A stretch of DNA of 64,000 nt, taken from NCBI RefSeq assembly GCF_002211305.1, contig NZ_LOKW01000026.1, positions 310,001-374,000 of the forward strand, in the 5' to 3' direction. The position numbers were made by a program, and so were the translations under genes. The stretch is from Rhizobium sp. R634. GTDB taxonomy: Bacteria; Pseudomonadota; Alphaproteobacteria; Rhizobiales; Rhizobiaceae. Below are positions 37,666 to 45,818 of this stretch, piece after piece. The notes beneath the pieces are model-generated. The model worked only from the letters and a program-made list of their open reading frames with translations. It did no database searches and was not told where the DNA came from. Each line of letters starts with the position of its first letter. Position 1 is the first letter of the stretch.

Positions 37666-38751
37666 GTGAAACGCCGAAACCTGTCTCTCGTACTTCTTCT
37701 TGCGTTGGCATCGCCCGCCGCTGCGCAGTCCAGCGCCATCTGCAACGACCTGCGCGGCCGTCTCGCCGACCTGCCGCGATCGATCGGCAACAATAACGGT
37801 CCGGAAGCACGTCAATATGCCAGCGCGATTGCCGAGCAGAACCTCGAGCTCCGCAAGGTCCGCAACGATTTGCGCAGCTATGATTGCACCTCGGGCAGCA
37901 TGGTCGTGATCGGCGGTGAGAATGCTGATTATTGCGCCGAGCTCTCGCAGGCCGAAGCCCGGATGATCGACAATATTCGCTATCTCCAGGACCGCCGCGA
38001 CGAGCTGCGCAGCCAGGGCGATGACGGCGCGCGCCGCGAACTGATGGCCGCTCTGGAGCGCAACGGCTGCAACAGCGAGAATTTTTATGCGCCGTCCGAA
38101 CGCAGCGCCAACTATCCCGCCCCGAGCATCGAGGAACAGGCGATGCGCGGCGACACCTTCATTCCGCTCGGCGGCAGCGGATATGATCCGCATTACGGCC
38201 TGCCGCAGGCCGAGATGCTCTCGCCCGTCAGCACCATCTGCGTGCGCAGCTGCGACGGCGGTTTCTTTCCGATCAGTTCGAACGCCACTTCTGTCGATTT
38301 CGGCCGTGACGCCCAGACCTGCGCCAAGATGTGCCCCGGCATCGAAACCCAGCTCTTCTATCGCGACGTAAGGAGCACGGAAGCCTCGAACATGATCTCG
38401 GTGGCGACGGGCACGCCCTACAGCGCCATGAAGAACGCCTTCGCCTACAAGAACCGGGCGCCCGGCGAGAAAAACGCCTGCGCCTGCAATCTCACCGCCT
38501 ATTACAATGAGATGCGCGGCAAGCAGGCCGTGAACGAACCGCCGCAGCAGGGCTCGATCACCACCATCCGCACCAATCCGCCGGAGAAGACCGCGACGGC
38601 CCCCGTGCCGCAGCCATCCGTGCCCGAACGTCCCTACGATCCCGCGCAGAACAAGGTTCGTCAGGTTGGCCCGCAATTCCTGGCCGGCGACCAGGGAACC
38701 ATCGATCTCGCCAATCCTGCGGCGCCCGGCCCTCAGCCGCAACAGCAGTGA
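37666..38751 (+). CDS. Secreted DUF2865 family protein
   Basis: A 361-residue exported protein with a short signal peptide (LSLVLLLALASPAAAQ). A helical segment follows (about 30-130), then a cysteine-containing core with VCVRSCDGGFFPIS-like residues (TICVRSCDGGFFPI), QTCAKMCPG and ACACNL, the pattern of DUF2865 of alphaproteobacteria. The C-terminus is Pro/Gln-rich. Function is unknown. Start is a GTG at 37666. Confidence 0.82.
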   Translation: MKRRNLSLVLLLALASPAAAQSSAICNDLRGRLADLPRSIGNNNGPEARQYASAIAEQNLELRKVRNDLRSYDCTSGSMVVIGGENADYCAELSQAEARMIDNIRYLQDRRDELRSQGDDGARRELMAALERNGCNSENFYAPSERSANYPAPSIEEQAMRGDTFIPLGGSGYDPHYGLPQAEMLSPVSTICVRSCDGGFFPISSNATSVDFGRDAQTCAKMCPGIETQLFYRDVRSTEASNMISVATGTPYSAMKNAFAYKNRAPGEKNACACNLTAYYNEMRGKQAVNEPPQQGSITTIRTNPPEKTATAPVPQPSVPERPYDPAQNKVRQVGPQFLAGDQGTIDLANPAAPGPQPQQQ

Positions 38752-38761
38752 TCGCGGCGGG

Positions 38762-39451
38762 TCAGCCCTCGTTCCGCCCCCAGCCATCATGGAAGACAAG
38801 CTCTTCGAGCGGCAGCCGTTGCCGCCAGCCTTTGACCGCGAGTTCCGGCTCGTCGTAAAGCCGGTCGACGAATCCGGCGCAGAGCCAGGCGACCACTTCG
38901 ATATGACTCGGTATCCCGAGAATGGCTTTCAGATCGTCTTCGCGAAAAATGCTGACCCAGCCGATGCCGATGCCTTCCGCCCGCGCCGCAAGCCAGAGGT
39001 TCTGGATGGCACAAACGGTCGAATAGGAATCCATCCTCGGATTGTGGGTGCGGCCAAGCACCACGCTGCCGCTGCGCGTCGGATCGCAGGTCACGCAGAT
39101 GCCGAGCGGCGCCTCGACGATGCCTTCGAGCTTCAGCGAGCGATATGCCTGGCGCCGCTCGCCCTCGAACATCAGCGCCGCCTCTTCGTTGGCCTTCATG
39201 AAGGCATCGCGCACCCGCGCCCTCACCGCGGCATTCCTGACCAGAATGAAGTTCCACGGCTGCATGAAGCCGACGGAGGGCGCGTGATGGGCAGCCGTCA
39301 GCAGCCGCTCCACCACATCCTCCGGCAAGGGATCGGGCAGAAACTGGCTGCGCACGTCACGCCGCGTCATGATCGCGTGATAGACGGCCTCACGTTCGGC
39401 CATGGAAAAACCGGATGCCACCGACAGGGCATCCTCGTCAAAGGGTCGCAT
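38762..39451 (-). CDS. bluB: 5,6-dimethylbenzimidazole synthase
   Basis: A 229-residue BluB, which cannibalises reduced FMN with oxygen to give the lower ligand of vitamin B12. The nitroreductase-like fold is visible: TRRDVRSQFLPDPLP near the N-terminus, AAHHAPSVGFMQPWNF, and GIGIGWVSIFRED towards the end. Start at the ATG 39451, with GGGGA about eight bases upstream. A cobalamin riboswitch in the leader confirms the pathway. BluB is needed for symbiosis in S. meliloti. Confidence 0.95.
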   Translation of the reverse strand: MRPFDEDALSVASGFSMAEREAVYHAIMTRRDVRSQFLPDPLPEDVVERLLTAAHHAPSVGFMQPWNFILVRNAAVRARVRDAFMKANEEAALMFEGERRQAYRSLKLEGIVEAPLGICVTCDPTRSGSVVLGRTHNPRMDSYSTVCAIQNLWLAARAEGIGIGWVSIFREDDLKAILGIPSHIEVVAWLCAGFVDRLYDEPELAVKGWRQRLPLEELVFHDGWGRNEG

Positions 39452-39504
39452 CGTCAAATCCCCAACAACGCAACCGCCCGCCGTCCGCGCGGGTTGGGTC
39501 TATC

Positions 39505-39672
39505 TCGCCAGGCCGGTCTTCTGACTTGGCGTCATCCGTCTGCCGCAGCCTTCCCGGCGAGAGCCAGTGGCATGATGAAGCGGCAGGCGTCGGCCTTACA
39601 GCGTTGGGCACGTTCCGGGCTTGCACCGGATTCCCGATTCTCCCGCCTCGACGGCAGGCACCTGACGGCGCA
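39505..39672 (-). promoter_or_regulatory. Cobalamin riboswitch upstream of bluB
   Basis: On the minus strand the segment has the ordered conserved blocks of the cobalamin aptamer: the AGGTGCC start, GGGAATCCGGTGCAAGCC, a central GGGAAGG, and the B12 box GCCAAGTCAGAAGACCGGCC near its end. A GC-rich stem between the aptamer and the bluB start (39478-39494) is a plausible expression platform. The remaining bases to 39971 hold an AT-rich promoter-like stretch (39800-39840). Confidence 0.93.
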
Positions 39673-39876
39673 TCTATTTCAGGAAACCGACACTGGGGCA
39701 AGCCGGGCTCGAAGAGAGGCCAGTCGACAAGTCTCATGGTCCTTACTTCGGCAAATTCCCGAGCGTGCCGGCCGTGATACAGCCGCAAGCACGGATCCCT
39801 ATTTCACTTTATCTTTTCTTTACAAAAAAAATACACACTGCGATTGCGCGTTTTGGGCTGCAAGGAGGACATGGGC

Positions 39877-39948
39877 ATGAGTGCTCATGCTGCGGCCGCC
39901 AGCGTGGATGCCGTATTGATACGCCGGTCGGGAAGTACATCCGACTGA
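39877..39948 (+). CDS. Possible upstream peptide before the chemoreceptor gene
   Basis: A 23-codon frame (starting MSAHAAAAS) has a near-perfect AAGGAGG eight bases before its ATG, much stronger than the site of the chemoreceptor gene that begins 24 bases after its stop. It is in a different frame. It could couple translation or be fortuitous; coding use is unproven. Confidence 0.3.
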   Translation: MSAHAAAASVDAVLIRRSGSTSD

Positions 39949-39971
39949 GCCGCATTTCGAGGCCCCGCGGC

Positions 39972-41846
39972 ATGTTCCAATTTCTGAAAACGATGCCACT
40001 GACGGCAAAGCTGGCCGCCATCATCGTCGGCGTCAATCTCTGCGGCATCTCCGCCCTCGCCACCTATAGCTGGATGTACGAAACGCGGGCATTGGTCGAT
40101 GGCGCCAAGGCGAACTGGGCCAAGGATGCGGAACAGTTCGCGTCTCTCGCCGCAGGCGGCGTCAAATGGGGCAAGGCGAACGCCGTCCGCGACGCTTATT
40201 CGCTCTACCGTGACGACCCTTCGCTCGACCTCGTCCAGTTCGCCGCATTCAACGCGGATCTTGCCGCCGTCGATAGCTGGATGCGCGAGGGAAGCACCGG
40301 CTTACCTGCCGTCGACGATTTGAAGAAAAGCCTCGGCGCCAAGCCTGATAAAACGGTGATCGACGACACTGGCGTGTCGTCCGGCGTGGTGACGATCATC
40401 GCGCCGCTGCCGCTGGACAAATCCGGCAAGAGCACCGGCTACGTCGTTACGAACTGGTCCGTCGAGAAGATCGCCTCCGAAGTCCAGCAGAAGGTCCTCG
40501 TTTCGCTGATCACCCAATCGGTGATCACCGCGCTCGCCGTCGCGGCGTTCCTTCTCGCCATGCGCAGCCTCGTCGGCCGCCCGCTTCGGATCCTCAGCGC
40601 AAGAATCAGCGCCCTGCAGAAGGGCGACCTCGCTTCTCCCGTCACCTACAGGGAAAATGGCGACGAAATCGGCTTCCTGGCGCGGGCATTGGAAGTTTTC
40701 CGTGAGGAAGCGATTGCCAAGGTCGAAAGAGAACGGGCGGTTGCCGAGCAGAGCGCCTCGCTCGATGCCGAAAGGGCGCGCAACGCATCCTTGACGGAAG
40801 AAGCGAGCAATACCCAACGAATGGTCATGAGCACGCTCGCCAACGCATTGGAAAGGCTTGCCGCAGGCGACTTCTCGATCAAGCTCGCCGATCTCGGTCC
40901 CGAATTCGATAAGTTGCGGCAGGATTTCAACCGCATGGTCGAAGCGGTCGCCGCCGCTCTGACGGAGATCAAGACGGCATCGGTCGCCGTCGAAGGCGGC
41001 TCCAGCGAGCTTGCCTCCTCTGCCGATCAGCTCGCCAGGCGCACGGAACAGCAGGCCGCGGCACTGGAAGAGACTGCAGCCGCGCTCGACGAGGTCACCT
41101 CGACGGTCAGGACGTCGTCGCAGCGGGCTGAAAATGCCGGGCAGCAGGTCGAGGAGACCAAGCGCAGCGCTCATGTCTCGGCAACGGTGGTGCGGGATGC
41201 GATCGGCGCCATGGACCGCATCCAGACGTCCTCGAGCCAGATCGGCCGCATCATCGGCGTCATCGATGAAATCGCCTTCCAGACGAACCTGCTGGCGCTG
41301 AACGCCGGCGTCGAGGCGGCCCGTGCCGGCGAGGCCGGCAAGGGCTTTGCGGTCGTCGCGCAGGAGGTGCGTGAACTCGCCCAGCGTTCCGCCAATGCAG
41401 CGAAGGAAATCAAGAACCTGATCAGCGTATCGGGCCAGGAGGTCGCCGCCGGTGTCGGGCTCGTCAACCAGACGGGCGATGCCCTCCTGAAGATCGAGGA
41501 GCAGATCAACCGCATCAGCGACAGCATCGCCTCCATCGTCCAGTCTTATCGCGAGCAGGCGACCGGCCTGCAGGAAATCAACGGCGCGATCAACCAGATG
41601 GATCAGGCGACGCAGCAGAATGCGGCAATGGTCGAAGAAACGAACGCAGCCTGCCAGGAACTGCTGACGCAGGGCCGTCTCCTGCAGGATTCGGCCGGCA
41701 GGTTCACCGTCGGCGGCTCTGTCGCCAGCCAGCCCAAACCCGCTCAACCCGTTCGCCAGTCTCGCACCGAGCAGCGGGTCGTTACGCAGCGACACGCAGG
41801 AAATGCCGCCGTTGCCGCCGCTCCCGGCGCCTGGGAAGAGTTCTGA
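39972..41846 (+). CDS. Methyl-accepting chemotaxis protein
   Basis: A 624-residue transducer. Membrane segments at about 12-33 and 175-198 enclose a 140-residue periplasmic sensor region. HAMP about 199-250, a further HAMP-like segment about 297-345, then the signalling coiled coil with the conserved tip IDEIAFQTNLLALNAGVEAA. The C-terminus ends AWEEF, matching the xWxxF pentapeptide that tethers CheR or CheB in some receptors. Adjacent downstream is a secreted cache-like protein that may be its binding partner. ATG 39972 has GAGG nine bases upstream. Confidence 0.95.
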   Translation: MFQFLKTMPLTAKLAAIIVGVNLCGISALATYSWMYETRALVDGAKANWAKDAEQFASLAAGGVKWGKANAVRDAYSLYRDDPSLDLVQFAAFNADLAAVDSWMREGSTGLPAVDDLKKSLGAKPDKTVIDDTGVSSGVVTIIAPLPLDKSGKSTGYVVTNWSVEKIASEVQQKVLVSLITQSVITALAVAAFLLAMRSLVGRPLRILSARISALQKGDLASPVTYRENGDEIGFLARALEVFREEAIAKVERERAVAEQSASLDAERARNASLTEEASNTQRMVMSTLANALERLAAGDFSIKLADLGPEFDKLRQDFNRMVEAVAAALTEIKTASVAVEGGSSELASSADQLARRTEQQAAALEETAAALDEVTSTVRTSSQRAENAGQQVEETKRSAHVSATVVRDAIGAMDRIQTSSSQIGRIIGVIDEIAFQTNLLALNAGVEAARAGEAGKGFAVVAQEVRELAQRSANAAKEIKNLISVSGQEVAAGVGLVNQTGDALLKIEEQINRISDSIASIVQSYREQATGLQEINGAINQMDQATQQNAAMVEETNAACQELLTQGRLLQDSAGRFTVGGSVASQPKPAQPVRQSRTEQRVVTQRHAGNAAVAAAPGAWEEF

Positions 41847-41903
41847 CGCCATATGCCTTCGATAACTTATTCCTCAACAACCGATCATCAGGAAGGGAAC
41901 ACA

Positions 41904-42488
41904 ATGAAAAGAGTTGTAACCGCATTGCTTCTGGCCTGCAGCGCATCTGCCGTGCCCATGGGTGTCTCCATGGCGCAGGATGCCGCTCAGCTCGCCCCGA
42001 TCGCCGACTACGTGAAGAGCGACGTCACGCCCTGGCTCAGCGACCCCGCCATCGTCGATGCCCTCAAGGCGCAGGACGCCACCAACGCCAATCTGAGCGC
42101 GGCCGATATCGACGCCTTGGACAAGAAGTGGCGCGCCGAGGTCGATGGCTCCGATCATTCGATGATCGACGGCGTGCTGGGCAATGCGCTGTCCAAATTC
42201 CTCCAGGACAAGAAGGCTGCTTCCAGCGGCAAGATCACCGAGATCTTCGTCATGGACGCAAAGGGCCTGAATGTCGGCCAGAGCGACGTCACATCCGATT
42301 ACTGGCAGGGCGACGAAGCCAAGTTCCAGAAATCCTTCGGCGCGGGCAAGGACGCCGTCTTCATCGACGAAATCGAGAAGGACGAATCGACCCAGACGCT
42401 GCAGTCGCAGGCAAGCGTGACGATCTCCGACGACAAGGGCACACCGATCGGCGCCATCACCATCGGCGTGAACGTCGACGCCCTCTGA
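41904..42488 (+). CDS. Secreted single-cache-like sensor protein
   Basis: A 194-residue protein with a signal peptide (VVTALLLACSASAVPMGVSMA) and no other membrane segment. The C-terminal half (ITEIFVMDAKGLNVGQSD through YWQGDEAKF to PIGAITIGVNVDAL) has the order of elements of a PDC/cache sensor domain, normally the extracellular part of receptors and kinases. As a free periplasmic protein next to a chemoreceptor, it could bind ligand and dock on the receptor (inference). ATG 41904 has GGAAGGG upstream, 57 bases after the receptor stop, so one operon is likely. Confidence 0.8.
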   Translation: MKRVVTALLLACSASAVPMGVSMAQDAAQLAPIADYVKSDVTPWLSDPAIVDALKAQDATNANLSAADIDALDKKWRAEVDGSDHSMIDGVLGNALSKFLQDKKAASSGKITEIFVMDAKGLNVGQSDVTSDYWQGDEAKFQKSFGAGKDAVFIDEIEKDESTQTLQSQASVTISDDKGTPIGAITIGVNVDAL

Positions 42489-42541
42489 TTTGCCAAAGCT
42501 GCATGTCGTTCCTAAGAAAGGCATGCAGAAACAAAGACTTG

Positions 42542-42580
42542 AAAGAACGTCGCATCGGCAAACCGATTGCGGCGTTCTTT
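42542..42580 (+). terminator. Intrinsic terminator after the chemoreceptor operon
   Basis: A long near-perfect stem with arms AAAGAACG-x-CGCATCGG and its complement (42542-42580) closes on a CAAA loop and ends in TTCTTTATA, about 55 bases past the cache-like gene. Confidence 0.8.
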
Positions 42581-42623
42581 ATAAGAGCATCCGGAGGCTC
42601 GATTTTCCGGCTGTAGATTCTGC

Positions 42624-42652
42624 GTGACAAGGCGAGGCCGCCACGCTAAACA
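42624..42652 (+). promoter_or_regulatory. Promoter for the DAHP synthase leader transcript
   Basis: GTGACA (42624-42629), a 17-base spacer and TAAACA (42647-42652) fit a sigma-70-type promoter. The expected start, about seven bases past the second hexamer, falls on the A of the leader-peptide ATG at 42659. Confidence 0.55.
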
Positions 42653-42658
42653 CGCCTC

Positions 42659-42733
42659 ATGTCGATCACATCAGTCTACGCATCGCGATTTTATTCGTAC
42701 CGCTGCTCCCAGCGGATGCGGGTCTATGCGTAA
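42659..42733 (+). CDS. Tyr-rich leader peptide of class I DAHP synthase
   Basis: A 24-residue frame, four of whose residues are tyrosine (positions 7, 12, 14, 23) with a phenylalanine at 11, giving a control stretch FYSY. There is no Shine-Dalgarno; the promoter spacing suggests a leaderless mRNA, as I recall for rhizobial trpL leaders. It is followed 28 bases later by an intrinsic terminator and then the enzyme gene, the classical attenuator layout. Confidence 0.7.
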   Translation: MSITSVYASRFYSYRCSQRMRVYA

Positions 42734-42761
42734 CTGAAGTCAACGCGACGACAACCCGAAC

Positions 42762-42789
42762 AGCCGCTAGTCTACCTGGCGGCTTTTTT
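42762..42789 (+). terminator. Attenuator terminator before class I DAHP synthase
   Basis: Nine-pair stem (42762-42770 with 42776-42784, one wobble) followed by six T. A competing structure pairs 42711-42715 with 42764-42768 and 42719-42723 with 42754-42758, ten nested pairs that would remove the terminator's 5' arm. The two folds are mutually exclusive. Confidence 0.8.
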
Positions 42790-42823
42790 GTTCCGCTCGG
42801 TATGACCAAACAGGAGCCATACC

Positions 42824-43891
42824 GTGTCCGATACCATCGATGATCTGCGTATCCTCGAAATCACCCCATTGACCAAACCCGCCGATATCATCGCGGAAAT
42901 CCCCCAAACCGCTGCCGTCAGCGAGACGGTGACCAGCAACCGCCATGCGATCCATAAGATTCTGGAGGGAGACGACGACCGCCTGATCGTCGTCATCGGC
43001 CCCTGCTCCATCCATGATCCCGCTGCCGCCCGCGAATATGCCGAGCGGCTGGCGGAACAGCGGCAGCGCTTCTCCGGCGATCTCGAAATCGTCATGCGCG
43101 TCTATTTCGAAAAGCCCCGCACCACGGTCGGCTGGAAGGGCCTGATGAACGATCCGCATCTCGATGGCAGCTACCGCATCGAGGAAGGGCTTCGGATTGC
43201 CCGGCGCCTGTTGCTCGACATCAATGCCATGGGCCTGCCAGCCGGCGTCGAATTCCTCGAGACGATCACGCCGCAATACATTACCGATCTCGTGAGCTGG
43301 GGCGCGATCGGCGCACGCACGACCGAAAGCCAGATCCATCGCCAGCTCGCCTCCGGCCTCTCCTGCCCGATCGGCTTCAAGAACGGCACGGATGGCGGCG
43401 CCCGCGTCGCGCTCGACGCAATCCTCGCCGCGTCGCAGCCGCATCACTTCCCCGCCGTCACCAAAGACGGACAGGCAGCAATCGCCTCGACCCGAGGCAA
43501 CGAGGATTGCCACATCATCCTGCGCGGCGGCAAGCGCCCGAATTACGAGGCGGCCGACGTCCAGGCGGTCGTCAGCGAAGCCGTCAAGCTCGGCGTGGAT
43601 CCGCGCATCCTCATCGACGCCAGCCATGCCAACAGCAGCAAGGACCCGATGAACCAGCCGCGCGTCGTCAAGGACGTCGCCGGACAGATCGCGGCCGGCA
43701 ACCACCACATCAAGGGCATGATGATCGAAAGCAACCTCGTCGCCGGCCGCCAGGATCTCGTTCCCGGCAAGCCGCTCGTCTACGGCCAGTCCATCACCGA
43801 CGGCTGCATCGACTGGGATATGTCGGTCGCGGTGCTCGACGACCTGGCACAAGCCGCCCGCGAGCGACGCAACGCGGCCTTCGCAGCCTGA
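42824..43891 (+). CDS. 3-deoxy-7-phosphoheptulonate synthase, class I (AroF/G/H type)
   Basis: A 355-residue class I (AroF/G/H-type) DAHP synthase, first step of aromatic amino acid synthesis. Signature blocks are VVIGPCSIHDP, YFEKPRTTVGWKG, SQIHRQLASGLSCPIGFKNGTDG, HIILRGGKRPNYE and DASHANS, in the family order. The N-terminal 25 residues include the part that sets feedback binding in E. coli; tyrosine or phenylalanine sensitivity cannot be told. GTG start at 42824 with AGGAG seven bases before. Probably controlled by the Tyr-rich attenuator in its leader. Confidence 0.95.
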   Translation: MSDTIDDLRILEITPLTKPADIIAEIPQTAAVSETVTSNRHAIHKILEGDDDRLIVVIGPCSIHDPAAAREYAERLAEQRQRFSGDLEIVMRVYFEKPRTTVGWKGLMNDPHLDGSYRIEEGLRIARRLLLDINAMGLPAGVEFLETITPQYITDLVSWGAIGARTTESQIHRQLASGLSCPIGFKNGTDGGARVALDAILAASQPHHFPAVTKDGQAAIASTRGNEDCHIILRGGKRPNYEAADVQAVVSEAVKLGVDPRILIDASHANSSKDPMNQPRVVKDVAGQIAAGNHHIKGMMIESNLVAGRQDLVPGKPLVYGQSITDGCIDWDMSVAVLDDLAQAARERRNAAFAA

Positions 43892-43939
43892 ACGGCACTA
43901 TCAAGCGCGGCGGGCAGATATCCGCCGCGCATTCACAGG

Positions 43940-44146
43940 TCAATCTTCGTCCAAAAGATGCAGGCCCTCATCGGTCCAGAAGCCGCCCCATGGTTCCGGT
44001 TTGACCAGACCATAGGAAGCCAGCACTTCGACCGCGCCTTCGCCGGCACTCATGGACTTGTGAACCAGCCCGTTTCGACCATCATCCATATACTGGACAC
44101 ACATGGAGGCCAGAGCCTTAAGGATCGCTCTTTCTTCAGGTGTCAT
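43940..44146 (-). CDS. Small conserved-looking cytoplasmic protein
   Basis: A 68-residue soluble protein (starting MTPEERAILKALASMC) with a helical N-terminal half and a tryptophan-containing end. It has the look of a small winged-helix-like fold, but no family is recognised. The ATG at 44146 has GGAAG about ten bases upstream. It borders the low-GC accessory patch. A ten-base-class hairpin without T-run lies at 43905-43930 on its downstream side. Confidence 0.6.
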   Translation of the reverse strand: MTPEERAILKALASMCVQYMDDGRNGLVHKSMSAGEGAVEVLASYGLVKPEPWGGFWTDEGLHLLDED

Positions 44147-44257
44147 TGAAATTAAGCTTCCCTGCTCGGTAAAAACTTGAGACGGTGATTGTTAAAGTAC
44201 AATCTCGCCACCCACCACCCCGTCATTAATGTTGGCTCGATCGCCGGTGAGGGCTTT

Positions 44258-44658
44258 TCACGACGTGCGCCTGTGCAGGCACTTGGAGGCGATGACCATA
44301 TTATAAGCGGTCACGGTTCGGATAGAGTCGAGATATTCATTCTCGTCATAAACGACGTCACTTAAAAACAAGAGCGCAATCTTGTCCTGTGACTGGAGCA
44401 TAAGCTCCTCTTCCGGCGAAGCGGCAGGTCATCAAAAAAGCTCATGGCATTATAATTCCTGAAGTACGTCTCGTTACCGCAAGCATATCTCATATCGTTC
44501 TGAATATAGAATTTGGCGATGGGAACCGCCATCTGATTTAGATCTTGAGACTCTTGGTATTTTCCTAACAACCGTAGGTACTCCACCGGAAACGCGGCAA
44601 AGAGTAAAATAGGACAGCAGGTTATGATGGCTAATGTCCCGAACAATAAGGCGCGCAC
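44258..44658 (-). pseudogene. Frameshifted gene for a small secreted or anchored protein
   Basis: The GTG at 44658 has AAGGAAG seven bases upstream and opens a signal-like N-terminus (LLFGTLAIITCCPILLFAAF). The frame runs normally to about FFDDLP, then becomes arginine-rich and stops at 44362. From about 44417 an alternative frame continues with coding-like sequence (EEELMLQSQDKIALLFLSDV) to a TGA at 44258-44260. Adding one base near 44414-44424 would join both into a 133-residue protein. It may be a true mutation or a sequence error. No family is recognised. Confidence 0.55.
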
Positions 44659-44961
44659 GATCGACTTCCTTTAACCTCATTGGCGGGACCTATCTGGGCT
44701 CACTACAATATCAGATGGCGAAGCCCTATAGAGAACAACCTGTCCCCAACCGCCCCAATCTGCATACGGAGTCGACAGCTGAAATTGCGGGCATATTCGG
44801 CATCGATTTCCCCATCCTATGGCCAATGCCTATTTCAGAAGGGTTGCGTGAGGCTTTATGATGATGCCTGACCGCCCCATCATAAATTGATGTGTAAAAC
44901 TGTGCGCTCTATACTGGCTGGCAAGCAGTTTAGCGCCCGGGTCGTGCGGCAGGAGAAACTT
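44659..44961. other. Gene-free stretch in the accessory patch
   Basis: This interval lies between the divergent frameshifted gene and the small membrane-protein gene. It holds two copies of the ACCGCCCCA motif (44749 and 44871). A 75-codon frame at 44634-44861 overlaps the ribosome site of the leftward gene, has no site of its own and no protein-like features, so I do not call it. Confidence 0.5.
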
Positions 44962-45249
44962 GTGTCAAGGCGAGCAGCTCTGCAGGGCAAATGCAAAGGT
45001 ATGATCGAAAAGCTTTGGACCCGGTTAGCGATCACCGGATTGCTGCTGTTTTGTCCCGTGCCGCTAAGCATCCCGCTGCTATGGCTATATGAGGGGGAAC
45101 TGCACACTAAGACTTCCATCATCAAAGCCGCAGAACAACCGTTGCTTTTTTATCTCATCATCATGATCGCCGTTTGCAACGGCTGTGCGTTGACATGTCT
45201 CTGCGTGGAGGCCGTACTAAAACGCGTTCGATTGCAATCGAAACGCTAA
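44962..45249 (+). CDS. Small inner-membrane protein of unknown function
   Basis: A 95-residue protein with two hydrophobic segments (LAITGLLLFCPVPLSIPLLWL and LLFYLIIMIAVCNGCALTCL) joined by a short polar loop, with a basic C-terminus. The GTG at 44962 has AGGAG six bases upstream. The frame is open to 44887 but only this start has a ribosome site. No family is recognised. Confidence 0.6.
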   Translation: MSRRAALQGKCKGMIEKLWTRLAITGLLLFCPVPLSIPLLWLYEGELHTKTSIIKAAEQPLLFYLIIMIAVCNGCALTCLCVEAVLKRVRLQSKR

Positions 45250-45434
45250 ACTAAGGCGGGTCCATCCCAGCGCCTCTCATCAGTAGTCGCCAGTAGCGAT
45301 CTGTAGCCCCACCGCCCCATAGTCATCTGATGAGATAGCAATCCCAAAAGCGGCCCACTGATCCAGGTCTATAGAGAGTCTGGCCCGCTGGACTAACTGC
45401 GTGAGAGAATGAGTCTCCGCGGTGCCGCCTTCGC

Positions 45435-45818
45435 CTATTGACCGTCACGGGATCTGAGTTCAAGGATCGACGTTCCGGAAACTAGCTTGTGGATTGTTTC
45501 CCTGCTTTCAGTACGCGTGGCATCTGCAGGTATTGGAATCTGGAGCGGTTTTCCGAAAAATAGAAGCGGGTCCACGATATGCGGCGATGAGACAACATTT
45601 TTGTTGATTAGGACATCTATGTCCTTACCGACCTGGCGCCGCATGAATTTAGACAAATCGTTAGAGCTGGCCAGCGTAAGAGTTAACCAAATTCGGTCGC
45701 CCATGTTGGACGGCGCGACCTCTCCGCCCGCGACCAATATTTTGACCGTTTCTGCAGCGGCCGAACTCGCCCATGCGATTGGGCACGAAACGACGAGTGT
45801 GGCTATAATTGCTTTCAT
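45435..45818 (-). CDS. Secreted protein resembling a SecDF P1-head domain
   Basis: A 127-residue protein with a signal peptide (IIATLVVSCPIAWASSAAA). The mature part (WLTLTLASSNDLSKFMRRQV, GKDIDVLINKNVVSSPHIVD) follows the pattern of the SecD first periplasmic head subdomain, where a strand, a helix ending in a threonine/arginine motif, then ivldgkVvsaP occurs. Here it is isolated from any translocase subunit. The role is unknown; the resemblance is by eye. ATG 45818 is the start that gives a signal peptide; a longer frame exists to 45902. Confidence 0.6.
   Translation of the reverse strand: MKAIIATLVVSCPIAWASSAAAETVKILVAGGEVAPSNMGDRIWLTLTLASSNDLSKFMRRQVGKDIDVLINKNVVSSPHIVDPLLFFGKPLQIPIPADATRTESRETIHKLVSGTSILELRSRDGQ

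Noticed and set aside
43905..43930. Nine-base GC hairpin after class I DAHP synthase as a terminator
   Set aside because: No T-run on either strand.
44634..44861. 75-codon plus-strand frame in the accessory patch
   Set aside because: No ribosome site, overlaps the start of a leftward gene and shows no protein-like features.
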